This document shows positions 1 through 5,864 of a DNA stretch of 10,636 nucleotides, in pieces (positions within the stretch are counted from its first letter, which is position 1; every line of letters begins with the position of its first letter). This stretch comes from Myxococcales bacterium. GTDB taxonomy: Bacteria > Myxococcota > Myxococcia > Myxococcales > Myxococcaceae. The notes under the pieces are model-generated. The model saw only the letters and a program-made list of their open reading frames with translations, was not told where the DNA came from and did not search any database. A program made the position numbers and the translations under genes. The stretch lies in contig PMBV01000434.1 in the NCBI GenBank assembly GCA_003153055.1, forward strand, positions 1 through 10,636, in the 5' to 3' direction.

Positions 1-115
1 ACCGGCTGGTGATGGCCTGTGTCGGCAACGTGGACAACGACGCCACCCTCGACGCATGGGTCATCGACGGCGAGAGCGGCCAGCCCTCCAACGTTCGCAA
101 CGACGTCAGCGAGTA
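1..115 (+). repeat. Direct repeat A, copy 1 (3' end of pilin-like gene)
   Basis: These 115 bases match 3815-3929 without a mismatch. Identity stops at base 116, the third base of the stop codon (a against g), and the flanks after it do not resemble each other. The left limit is the window edge, so the repeat may be longer. It is a recent duplication or a gene-conversion tract of a coding 3' end. Confidence 0.95.
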
Positions 116-116
116 A
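1..116 (+). CDS. 3' end of a DUF4190/pilin-like gene (first copy, partial)
   Basis: The window opens inside a gene; the first complete codon is at position 3 and the stop is TAA at 114-116. The 37 visible residues start RLVMACVGNVDNDATLDAWV and end in NDVSE. They are identical to the last 37 residues of the complete gene at 3277-3930, which supplies the identification: a membrane protein that fuses a DUF4190-type hairpin to a type IV pilin-like domain. The NVDNDATLDAW stretch resembles the C-terminal strand of myxobacterial PilA-like pilins. Only the stop codon differs (TAA here, TAG there). Whether the rest of this copy is intact lies outside the window. The hydrolase lipoprotein follows 74 bp downstream on the same strand, so the two may be co-transcribed. 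Confidence 0.8.
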   Translation, partial: RLVMACVGNVDNDATLDAWVIDGESGQPSNVRNDVSE

Positions 117-190
117 AGTCAGATCCGTCACCGCGCAAGAAGCGGCACGGGCTGCTTGAGTCGACGGCGTTTCGGCACCATGTTTCCGAG

Positions 191-1246
191 GTGCGCCGGC
201 TTTCGATTCTGCTCTTCGTGGTGCTTTGCAACGCCGAGTTCGGCTGCAGGGAAAAGTCCGTCCCCCCATCGGTCGCCTTCGGGGCAGACGGGAGGCCACT
301 CCCTCCCCTTCAACTCGAGCAGCCTGCGAAACCCGTCTCCCAGAGCGAGACGGACACAAGCCTCTGGCGTGGCTATCGAATCCTCGAGGGGAGCGGGCGA
401 GGGCGGTACAATGTGGCCTGCTACCACGCACGGCTCGGTCAGTCGGAGGCGGCACTCTACTGGTTGCAACGCTCGGCGATAGAGGAGTCCGCCGACGCCG
501 ACTACGCGGCGCTCGACTCCGACCTCGCCACTTTACGGACCGACCCTCGCTGGCCGGGTGTCTTCGCGTTCCTGAAGGCGACGCAGGCTTGGTATCGCAC
601 CCACCCACTTGACCGCCAGCTCCTCTCTCTGCCGGCTCACCACCAATTGGGAGGGTCGCTCCCCCTGGTGATCGGTCTCCACGGGCTCGGCTCCGACCCA
701 GAGGACTTCGCAGGCGCGTGGGATGGGCTCGCCGACGAACTGGGGGTCGCCTTCCTCTCCGTCAGCGGAACCGAAACATTGGGGCCCCAGGCCTACCGAT
801 GGACCGAGGACGTGGAGGCCGATACGGCGCGACTGGAGCGAGCCATCGCCGCTGTGGCGCCACACGTGAAGGCGATTGACGGACAGGTCTTTCTCATCGG
901 CTTTTCGCAGGGGGCGCAGATGGCCGTGGAGATCGTCGCGCATCGGCCCTCGCGCTTCGGAGGCGCCATCGCGATGTCGCCTGGCCTCCGCGGCTCATTG
1001 GTGCCGCTGGCCTCCCCGGCAGCCGACGCATCCAAGCCCCGCTACGTGCTCGTGGCCAACGAGAAGGAGCATCCGGGCACCATCCGGTTCTTGCGCCAGA
1101 ACGAGGACCAGTTGAAGGCGCTCGGAGCGCAGGTCCACACACACCTCTACGCTGGGGTCGCCACTCACTCGTTCTCGCCCGACTTCAGAGACGCGCTGCC
1201 GCGCTGGTTGAGATTCCTCGCCCGAGGTGGGCCGGTAGATCCTTGA
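191..1246 (+). CDS. Lipoprotein with TPR-like segment and phospholipase/carboxylesterase-family alpha/beta hydrolase
   Basis: The protein is 351 aa from a GTG start at 191. An ATG at 56 is open in the same frame, but the extension would overlap the end of the preceding gene and is basic, low-complexity sequence, so I reject it. Residues 1-19 form a short basic n-region, a hydrophobic stretch (LSILLFVVL) and a Cys (FGC). Glu at -3 makes the lipobox atypical, so lipidation is only probable. Residues about 73-130 read like the end of a TPR unit (YNVACYHARLG...ALYWLQRSA...LRTDPRW). Residues 157-345 form the hydrolase: LVIGLHGLGSDP (oxyanion region), the nucleophile elbow GFSQG with Ser239, and His326 in THSF as the likely catalytic His. 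The usual acid-bearing loop reads VANEKEHPG with no Asp, so Glu291 or Glu293 may serve. The substrate is unknown; the family acts on carboxyl esters. Its 3' third is duplicated at 5518-5823. Confidence 0.75.
   Translation: MRRLSILLFVVLCNAEFGCREKSVPPSVAFGADGRPLPPLQLEQPAKPVSQSETDTSLWRGYRILEGSGRGRYNVACYHARLGQSEAALYWLQRSAIEESADADYAALDSDLATLRTDPRWPGVFAFLKATQAWYRTHPLDRQLLSLPAHHQLGGSLPLVIGLHGLGSDPEDFAGAWDGLADELGVAFLSVSGTETLGPQAYRWTEDVEADTARLERAIAAVAPHVKAIDGQVFLIGFSQGAQMAVEIVAHRPSRFGGAIAMSPGLRGSLVPLASPAADASKPRYVLVANEKEHPGTIRFLRQNEDQLKALGAQVHTHLYAGVATHSFSPDFRDALPRWLRFLARGGPVDP
922..1227 (+). repeat. Direct repeat B, copy 1 (3' third of hydrolase gene)
   Basis: This 306-bp block aligns without gaps to 5518-5823 with 8 mismatches by my count (97.4% identity). 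It starts just after the GFSQG elbow codons and ends about 20 bp before the stop codon. The flanks on both sides are unrelated to those of the second copy. Confidence 0.93.
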
Positions 1247-1307
1247 GATGCTGTCCCGAGCCTCGAGTAGGCGAAGAAGTCAGCTGGCTCCGTGCTAGGT
1301 TGGGGAC

Positions 1308-1529
1308 GTGAGCAAGCCATCGAACGTCAACGAGTGGGTCGCTGCGTGGAAGCGCGCGGGACCCGCGCTCACGGAAGTGAAGCGGACCGAGCTCCGGCAC
1401 CTCAGGACGGCCTGGGCGATTGCCCAGCTCGAGGACCATTTTCGGTACGCGCTCCGAACTGCGAAGGCGACGAGGACGTCGGGGCTGGTCGAGCAGCAGC
1501 GGGTCTTCATGAAGCTCAGGAATGGTTGA
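1308..1529 (+). CDS. Small hypothetical protein paired with a nucleotidyltransferase (toxin/antitoxin-like partner)
   Basis: The protein is 73 aa from GTG 1308, with a GGGGA Shine-Dalgarno-like run just upstream. It is mostly alpha-helical in character, with no signal peptide or membrane segment, and ends in the motif SGLVEQQRVFMKLRNG. From memory, small proteins with this SGLVEQQR.F.KLR ending sit directly upstream of AbiEii/MNT-type nucleotidyltransferase genes in many bacteria. The same layout occurs here: its TGA overlaps the ATG of the next gene by 8 bp (1522-1529), which suggests translational coupling. Its role is not established to my knowledge. By position it could be the cognate partner or antidote of the nucleotidyltransferase. 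It is intact, whereas its partner is frameshifted. Confidence 0.7.
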   Translation: MSKPSNVNEWVAAWKRAGPALTEVKRTELRHLRTAWAIAQLEDHFRYALRTAKATRTSGLVEQQRVFMKLRNG

Positions 1530-2096
1530 GCTCCTTCGGGCCGCTGCGCAGGTGGAGTCGTCGCTCCGCGCCCTGAAGCTGCCGTTCTGCTTCATCGGGG
1601 GCGTGGCGGTGCAACGCTGGGCTGAGCCGCGCGCGACTCGCGACCTCGACCTCTCGCTCCTGGGTTCGGCGGGGAAGAGGCAGCCATCGACGGACTCCTG
1701 GAACTCCTCGTTCCCCGCATCGCTCACGCGCGGCGCTTCGCATTGGAGAACCGAGTGGCCTTGCTTCGAACGAAGACGGGTGTCGAGGTCGATGTTGCTC
1801 TTGCGGGGCTGCCCTTCGAAGAGGACCTGCAAAGGCGCGCCTCGAAGTTCACCTTTGTGCGCGGCATTCGACTCACGACGTGCTCGGCCGAGGATCTCGT
1901 CGTCTTGAAGGCCTTCGCAGATCGCTCCAAGGACTGGGGCGACATCGAATCGCTGTGCCTCCGCCAGAAGGTCCTCGATTGGAAGTACGTCGAGCGTCAA
2001 CTCGAGCCGCTGGTGGAGGCGAAGGAGGCTCCGGAGATCCTCGACCACCTCGCCCGCGTCCGCGCCTCCCACCAGCGCGCCGAAAGACGTCGGTAG
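1522..2096 (+). pseudogene. AbiEii/MNT-like nucleotidyltransferase, broken by a -1 frameshift
   Basis: The reading frame from ATG 1522 gives FCFIGGVAVQRWAEP then RATRDLDLSLL: the GG motif followed by the D.D metal-binding pair (DLDL) of the nucleotidyltransferase fold. After about 1660 the frame becomes nonsense. The frame two bases along continues sensibly from about 1662 (GFGGEEAAIDGLLELLVPRI, then FALENRVALLRTKTGVEVDV) to TAG/2096, including the EVDVALAG strand that carries the third acidic residue and the helical tail. A single base lost in ctcctgggttc (about 1657-1667) joins both halves into one protein of about 191 aa, normal for the family. The family includes toxins of type IV-like abortive-infection systems and MNT proteins that nucleotidylate partners or tRNA. 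As sequenced it is a pseudogene, or the site holds a sequencing error. It is coupled to the small gene at 1308-1529. Confidence 0.8.
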
Positions 2097-2113
2097 GTCG
2101 GCCGGCTTGCGCC

Positions 2114-3016
2114 ATGAGATCGCGAGAGCCTCGCATCCAAGGACTGTCTGATGTGCCCGGAAGGAGCGGCTTCGGCCCTGTCGGCTACTCCGCGACCAAC
2201 CCCTTCCCCAGCCAGGGCGTCAACACCGACTGGTCGGGCCTCATGCTCAACCAGGTCTTCCACCCGACTGGCAGCTACCACCTGGGGATGAGCATCTACA
2301 CCGACAACCAGGCCGCCCCGACCTACACCCGCGCGCGGCTGTTCGCGTGGAGCGACGGCGGGATGACGCCCGATCTCGAGCTCGCGTCCGGCGGGAAGAT
2401 CTACCTGAACGGCAACGTGGGCGTGGGGACCGTGAGCCCCGCTGCTCCGCTGGGCGTCTCGGGCTACCTGCATGTCTCTGGCAGCACGAACCCCACCGTC
2501 CCCAGCCAGGGAGCGTACTTCTCGTGGAACGCGACTGGCGGCGCCGGGGAGACCGACTTCATCAACCAGCGCGGCGGCGGTGGCGGCGGGTTCAACTTCT
2601 ACAACGCGACCTCGGCGGGAGTGATTGGCTCGGCGATCGCCACCATCAACTCCACGGGCGTGTACACCGCCTCGGACGAGCGCCTCAAGGACATCAGCGG
2701 CCAGTACCACCGCGGCCTCGATGCCCTCAGGACCCTCCAGCCCATCGTCTTCCGGTGGAAGCCCGAGACGGGGATCGACTCGAAGGGGGAGATCGTTGGT
2801 TTCTCGGCCCAGAACGTCCGCAAGTCCATCCCCGAGGCCGTAGTGACCGACGCCGAGGGGCATCTTTCGCTGACCGACCGACCCATCGTGAGCACCCTCG
2901 TCAATGCTGTCCGGGAGCTCGAGGACCAGAATGATGCGCTGAAGAAGCAGAACAGCGCGCTCGAGGCGAGGCTCAAGGCCATCGAGGAGAAGATGGCTGC
3001 GCACGCCGGTTGGTGA
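2114..3016 (+). CDS. Peptidase S74 (intramolecular chaperone) tail-fibre-like protein, 5' end probably missing
   Basis: From ATG 2114 the protein is 300 aa. Residues 25-105 are a beta-rich segment (GVNTDWSGLMLNQVF, ELASGGKIYLNGNVGVGT) of the type found in trimeric fibre proteins. Residues 155-160 are a glycine run. Residues 187-290 are a peptidase S74 domain: SDERLK at 187-192 with the Ser/Lys expected for self-cleavage, then LQPIVFRWKP, GEIVGFSAQNV and IPEAVV. A heptad-like helix at about 262-296 (VRELEDQNDALKKQNSALE) closes it. In phage tailspikes this domain trimerises the fibre and then cuts itself off before the Ser. Myxobacteria carry many chromosomal versions. The frame stays open back to 1880, but that part overlaps the nucleotidyltransferase and looks like out-of-frame sequence. 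There is no signal peptide and no clear ribosome binding site at 2114, so the true N-terminus is probably lost. It lies 17 bp after the preceding gene. Confidence 0.75.
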   Translation: MRSREPRIQGLSDVPGRSGFGPVGYSATNPFPSQGVNTDWSGLMLNQVFHPTGSYHLGMSIYTDNQAAPTYTRARLFAWSDGGMTPDLELASGGKIYLNGNVGVGTVSPAAPLGVSGYLHVSGSTNPTVPSQGAYFSWNATGGAGETDFINQRGGGGGGFNFYNATSAGVIGSAIATINSTGVYTASDERLKDISGQYHRGLDALRTLQPIVFRWKPETGIDSKGEIVGFSAQNVRKSIPEAVVTDAEGHLSLTDRPIVSTLVNAVRELEDQNDALKKQNSALEARLKAIEEKMAAHAGW

Positions 3017-3276
3017 TCTCCTCGGCTACGCGCAGGGAATGGAAGGCGCGGTCGCGGGTGTCCATTGCTCCGCAGCGGGAGCGGCGTCACGCTGCGAGTG
3101 TTGATGCCCCTCCGGAAGTTCGACACGCGGATGCTGAATGGAGCTCATTTGCGTCAGCCCCAGTTGAGCCAGGAGCGGTAGCCGCCGCCGCGCAAACGCG
3201 CTCACCCGGCATGACGTCGATCCAGCGTCGAATTTCCCCTGGGTGAGTCACGCCACCGGCGGCACACTGGGGAGTC

Positions 3277-3930
3277 ATGACCCCTCAACCTGTGACTCCT
3301 CGGCCTGTCGCCCCAGCACCCCAGGAGAAATACACCCTTCCGACTATCGCGCTCGCCCTCAGCGGGGTGGGCCTGTGCTTCTGCCCCACGGCCATCGTCG
3401 GGATGGTGCTCGCCATCGTCGCCCTGTTCCGCATCAGCAAGGAGCCTCAGCTCTCGGGCAAGGGGCTGGCGATCGCCGCGCTGGTCTTCCCCCTGGCACT
3501 GGTGCCCATCGTCGGCATCGAGGCTGCCATCGCCATCCCGAACTTCATCCGCTTCCAGACGCGCGCCAAGCAGTCGGAGTGCAAGGTCAACCTCAAGTCG
3601 ATGCTTGTCGCGCAGAGAGCCTTCCGCTCCGAGAATGGGCGCTGGGCGGTCTCCTTCGACGAGCTCGACTTCCGGCCAGAGAAGCGCAACCGGTACAGCT
3701 ACTTCCTCTCGGAGAAAGCGCTCTTTCCGGCCGATGCCTCGATGGCCCACTCGACCGGCCGGGACGAAATCGCCGCGTTGCGCGAGCTGCACGTCTTCGA
3801 CGCGGCGGGGGAAAACCGGCTGGTGATGGCCTGTGTCGGCAACGTGGACAACGACGCCACCCTCGACGCATGGGTCATCGACGGCGAGAGCGGCCAGCCC
3901 TCCAACGTTCGCAACGACGTCAGCGAGTAG
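3277..3930 (+). CDS. DUF4190 / type IV pilin-like fusion membrane protein (complete copy)
   Basis: The protein is 217 aa from ATG 3277, with GGGGAG (3269-3274) very close upstream. Residues 1-17 are Pro-rich and cytosolic. Residues 22-50 are a first membrane helix (LALSGVGLCF...VGMVLAIVALFRI), then the loop SGKGLAIAALV and a second helix to about residue 90. This is the DUF4190 pattern of two helices with a GKGLAIA loop. The second helix runs straight into IVGIEAAIAIPNFIRFQTRA and KQSECKVNLKSMLVAQRAF, which matches the helix of myxobacterial type IV pilins (..GILAAIAIPNFIRF..). The C-terminus has the pilin-like NVDNDATLDAWVIDGESGQP. There is no prepilin leader (no G-FTLIE cleavage site), so PilD processing is not expected and the pilin-like head should stay membrane-anchored outside the cell. 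The function is unknown. The following minus-strand gene converges on it. Confidence 0.75.
   Translation: MTPQPVTPRPVAPAPQEKYTLPTIALALSGVGLCFCPTAIVGMVLAIVALFRISKEPQLSGKGLAIAALVFPLALVPIVGIEAAIAIPNFIRFQTRAKQSECKVNLKSMLVAQRAFRSENGRWAVSFDELDFRPEKRNRYSYFLSEKALFPADASMAHSTGRDEIAALRELHVFDAAGENRLVMACVGNVDNDATLDAWVIDGESGQPSNVRNDVSE
3815..3929 (+). repeat. Direct repeat A, copy 2 (3' end of pilin-like gene)
   Basis: This is the second copy of the 115-bp perfect repeat at 1-115 (offset 3814). It lies at the end of the complete pilin-like gene and stops at the second base of its stop codon. Confidence 0.95.
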
Positions 3931-4017
3931 AGCCTGATGAACGAGGGCGAGGTGGGGCAGGTGGCGTACCCGCGCGGGAGCTGGTGGCGGCCGGCCTCGG
4001 CCCTTCGCGAGCGCTTG

Positions 4018-5436
4018 TCAGCGTCTACCGGCAAGATCCCGCCCCGCTCCTTCGTCGACGCGCATCGACTCGACGGCAGGCGGAGAAGGCGTGAGCCCCT
4101 GGCCGACAAAGTAGATGCCATCGAAGCCGTACTCCGACACCCGCGGGAAGACCCGGAAGAATGGGCGCCGCTCGAAGGTGGTAAGCCACTGCGCCGGTCC
4201 CGGCTGGAGTGGCCAGGTCCCGCACTTGAGGTGACCCTGCTCGAAGAGGTGGCAGGACCAATGCGCCCCCCTCCAGAACGACACGTCGAAGGTGTGCGTG
4301 TACTCGGGGAGCACGGCTGCGAGGCGGGCGCCTACCGGCAGGAGCTGCTCATCCCACGCCGCCCCGACGCGCCGGCTGGTGAGGACGTTGCCCAGGAGGC
4401 CGACGATCAGCCGGCCTGGCGCCTCCTTCCGATGCCGGAGGAACATCGACGCCACGTGCGCCTGCCGCGGGTTCCCGGGGACATCGCTGTCCACTGCCAG
4501 AAGCGCCACGGGCACGCCGTGCTCCCGGCGACTCCGAACCCGCTCGATGGCGTCCACTACGGCGGCGCTGCTGCGTCCGTCCTGCCACAGGCGGCTCCAG
4601 AACGGACCTGACAGCAGCGTTCGGCGGTCTCCGTCGGTCCCCGGCGAGCCGAGATAGTGGTTGAGCGCGGCTTGCTCATCCGTCGAGATGGAGAGGGCGA
4701 TCGTCACGGGCAAGCCGCGGGCCTCGGCGAGACACCGCAGCTCGTCGATGACTCCCCAGGGCTCCTCGGCACCCAGCGGATCGCTGAGCAGCACGATGTG
4801 TCCCGGGGCCAACATCGACGCGATGGGGCCAGCCTCGAGGCGACAACTCTGAGCCGCGGACGACTGGGGCGACGCAGGAGGCGCGGGAGGGTCGAGGAGC
4901 GGCGCCACCTGCGGAGCGCGCTCGGAGCGAGCGTCGCCGACCTCGACCGCGGCATGGCCTTCGAGTGCCACGGCCACGGCCAGCTCGCGCTCACGGTCGC
5001 GGACGAAGATCGGCGTCGCTCGAGCCTCGCGGGCGACGATGTCGCTCGTGTTGAGACGGTTCATCCCCTGTTCGGCGGCGTTCACCCAGACGTCATTCTC
5101 TCCACGGAGGACCTGCACGGCCGTTGCGCTGGGCCCGAGGGGCTGGAAGACGACCAACCACGATCGCTCCTCGATGAGCCACGTCGGCTCAAACACAGGG
5201 TCGATTCGTCGCGTCAGCTCCCTGCGCACCGGAGCCGACGCCAGCACGTGCGGGTCCTCCGTCGGCTGGAGGGCGATGCCCTTCAGCGCCAGCGCCTCGG
5301 CGACGAGCTGCTTCGCGCGCGCCTCGGAGTATTCATAGACACGCGCCGCCGGCTCAGCGGACGGCGGGCGCGTCGGGTCCCCCCCATGCGCACAGCCCAT
5401 CACGAATACCAATACCCCAAGGAATCGGCTGCGCAT
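4018..5436 (-). CDS. Lipoprotein with degenerate ChaN/TIKI-like C-terminal domain
   Basis: The protein is 472 aa, from ATG at 5436-5434 to TGA at 4020-4018. Residues 1-15 are a lipoprotein signal (MRSRFLGVLVFVMGC, Cys15), so it should be anchored in an envelope membrane. Residues 30-165 form an unassigned alpha/beta segment (KQLVAEALALKGIALQP, then WLVVFQPLGPSATAVQVLRG). Residues 175-195 are a Pro/Ala linker. Residues 212-410 follow the order of motifs I associate with ChaN/erythromycin-esterase (TIKI superfamily) relatives: IVLLSDPLGAEEP, GLPVTIALSISTDEQ, GPFW...QDGRSSAAVVDAI, LIVGLLGNVLTS, then WRGAHWSCHLFEQGHLKCG. The Glu usual after LALE and the His of the GN.H motif are Ser and Leu here, so it may have no catalytic activity. 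The assignment rests on recalled motifs. It is oriented against both neighbours and sits where copy 2 of the hydrolase has lost its front. Confidence 0.6.
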   Translation of the reverse strand: MRSRFLGVLVFVMGCAHGGDPTRPPSAEPAARVYEYSEARAKQLVAEALALKGIALQPTEDPHVLASAPVRRELTRRIDPVFEPTWLIEERSWLVVFQPLGPSATAVQVLRGENDVWVNAAEQGMNRLNTSDIVAREARATPIFVRDRERELAVAVALEGHAAVEVGDARSERAPQVAPLLDPPAPPASPQSSAAQSCRLEAGPIASMLAPGHIVLLSDPLGAEEPWGVIDELRCLAEARGLPVTIALSISTDEQAALNHYLGSPGTDGDRRTLLSGPFWSRLWQDGRSSAAVVDAIERVRSRREHGVPVALLAVDSDVPGNPRQAHVASMFLRHRKEAPGRLIVGLLGNVLTSRRVGAAWDEQLLPVGARLAAVLPEYTHTFDVSFWRGAHWSCHLFEQGHLKCGTWPLQPGPAQWLTTFERRPFFRVFPRVSEYGFDGIYFVGQGLTPSPPAVESMRVDEGAGRDLAGRR

Positions 5437-5506
5437 GCTTCCCGGAACGCACCCCGAAGCGCGAACGTATCGGTGAGCCTCCAGCGATTGGGAGCGGCCC
5501 GCCCGG

Positions 5507-5524
5507 AAGGAGAAAACGGCCGTG
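5507..5524 (+). promoter_or_regulatory. Shine-Dalgarno and GTG start in front of the hydrolase fragment
   Basis: AAGGAG at 5507-5512 is followed after 9 nt by GTG at 5522, which is in frame with the duplicated hydrolase sequence. The AAGGAG lies outside the repeat, so it was supplied by the new flank. It could be accidental. Confidence 0.45.
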
Positions 5525-5823
5525 GAGATCGTCGCGCATCAGCCCTCGCGCTTCGGAGGCGCCATCGCGATGTCGCCTGGCCTCCGCGGCTCATTGGTGC
5601 CGCTGGCCTCCCCTGCGGCCGACGCATCGATGCCCCGCTCCGTGCTCGTGGCCAACGAGAAGGAGCATCCGGGCACCATCCGGTTCTTGCGCCAGAACGA
5701 GGACCAGTTGAAGGCGCTCGGGGTGCAGGTCCACACACACCTCTACGCTGGGGTCGCCACTCACTCGTTCTCGCCCGACTTCAGAGACGCGCTGCCGCGC
5801 TGGTTGAGATTCCTCGCCCGAGG
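5518..5823 (+). repeat. Direct repeat B, copy 2 (3' third of hydrolase gene)
   Basis: This is the second copy of the 306-bp block at 922-1227 (offset 4596), with 8 mismatches and no gaps. Its left edge abuts unrelated sequence that carries AAGGAG at 5507-5512. Confidence 0.93.
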
Positions 5824-5839
5824 GGAAGAGCGAGAATAG
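5522..5839 (+). pseudogene. Headless C-terminal fragment of the alpha/beta hydrolase
   Basis: GTG 5522 opens a frame of 105 codons ending in TAG at 5837-5839. The product (MEIVAHQPSRFGGAIAMSPG onward) matches residues 246 to about 346 of the hydrolase at 191-1246. The visible changes are Arg to Gln, Lys to Met, Tyr to Ser and Ala to Val, and it has a new tail, GEERE. It keeps the His of THSF but lacks the oxyanion loop and the GFSQG nucleophile, so it cannot be an active esterase. The frame is fully open and AAGGAG (5507-5512) lies 9 nt before the GTG, so a short protein could be translated. I call it a gene fragment. It converges on the M50 gene, whose stop is 25 bp away. Confidence 0.8.
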
Positions 5840-5864
5840 GAGGTTGCCGCGAGACCTGGACCAC

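Noticed and set aside
56..190. N-terminal extension of the hydrolase gene to ATG 56
   Set aside because: It overlaps the duplicated end of the pilin-like gene in another frame and is Arg-rich, low-complexity sequence; the signal-peptide-like start is at 191.
1880..2113. Upstream extension of the S74 gene
   Set aside because: It overlaps the nucleotidyltransferase tail in another frame and is Arg/Pro-rich with no family resemblance.
1185..3004. Long minus-strand open frames opposite the nucleotidyltransferase and S74 genes
   Set aside because: They are high-GC shadows; their translations show no motifs, while the plus-strand genes do.
3017..3276. Possible small gene or RNA between the S74 and pilin-like genes
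   Set aside because: The open frames there lack recognisable motifs and good starts, and the hairpins (for example GCTCC/GGAGC near 3067-3082) are too weak to call.
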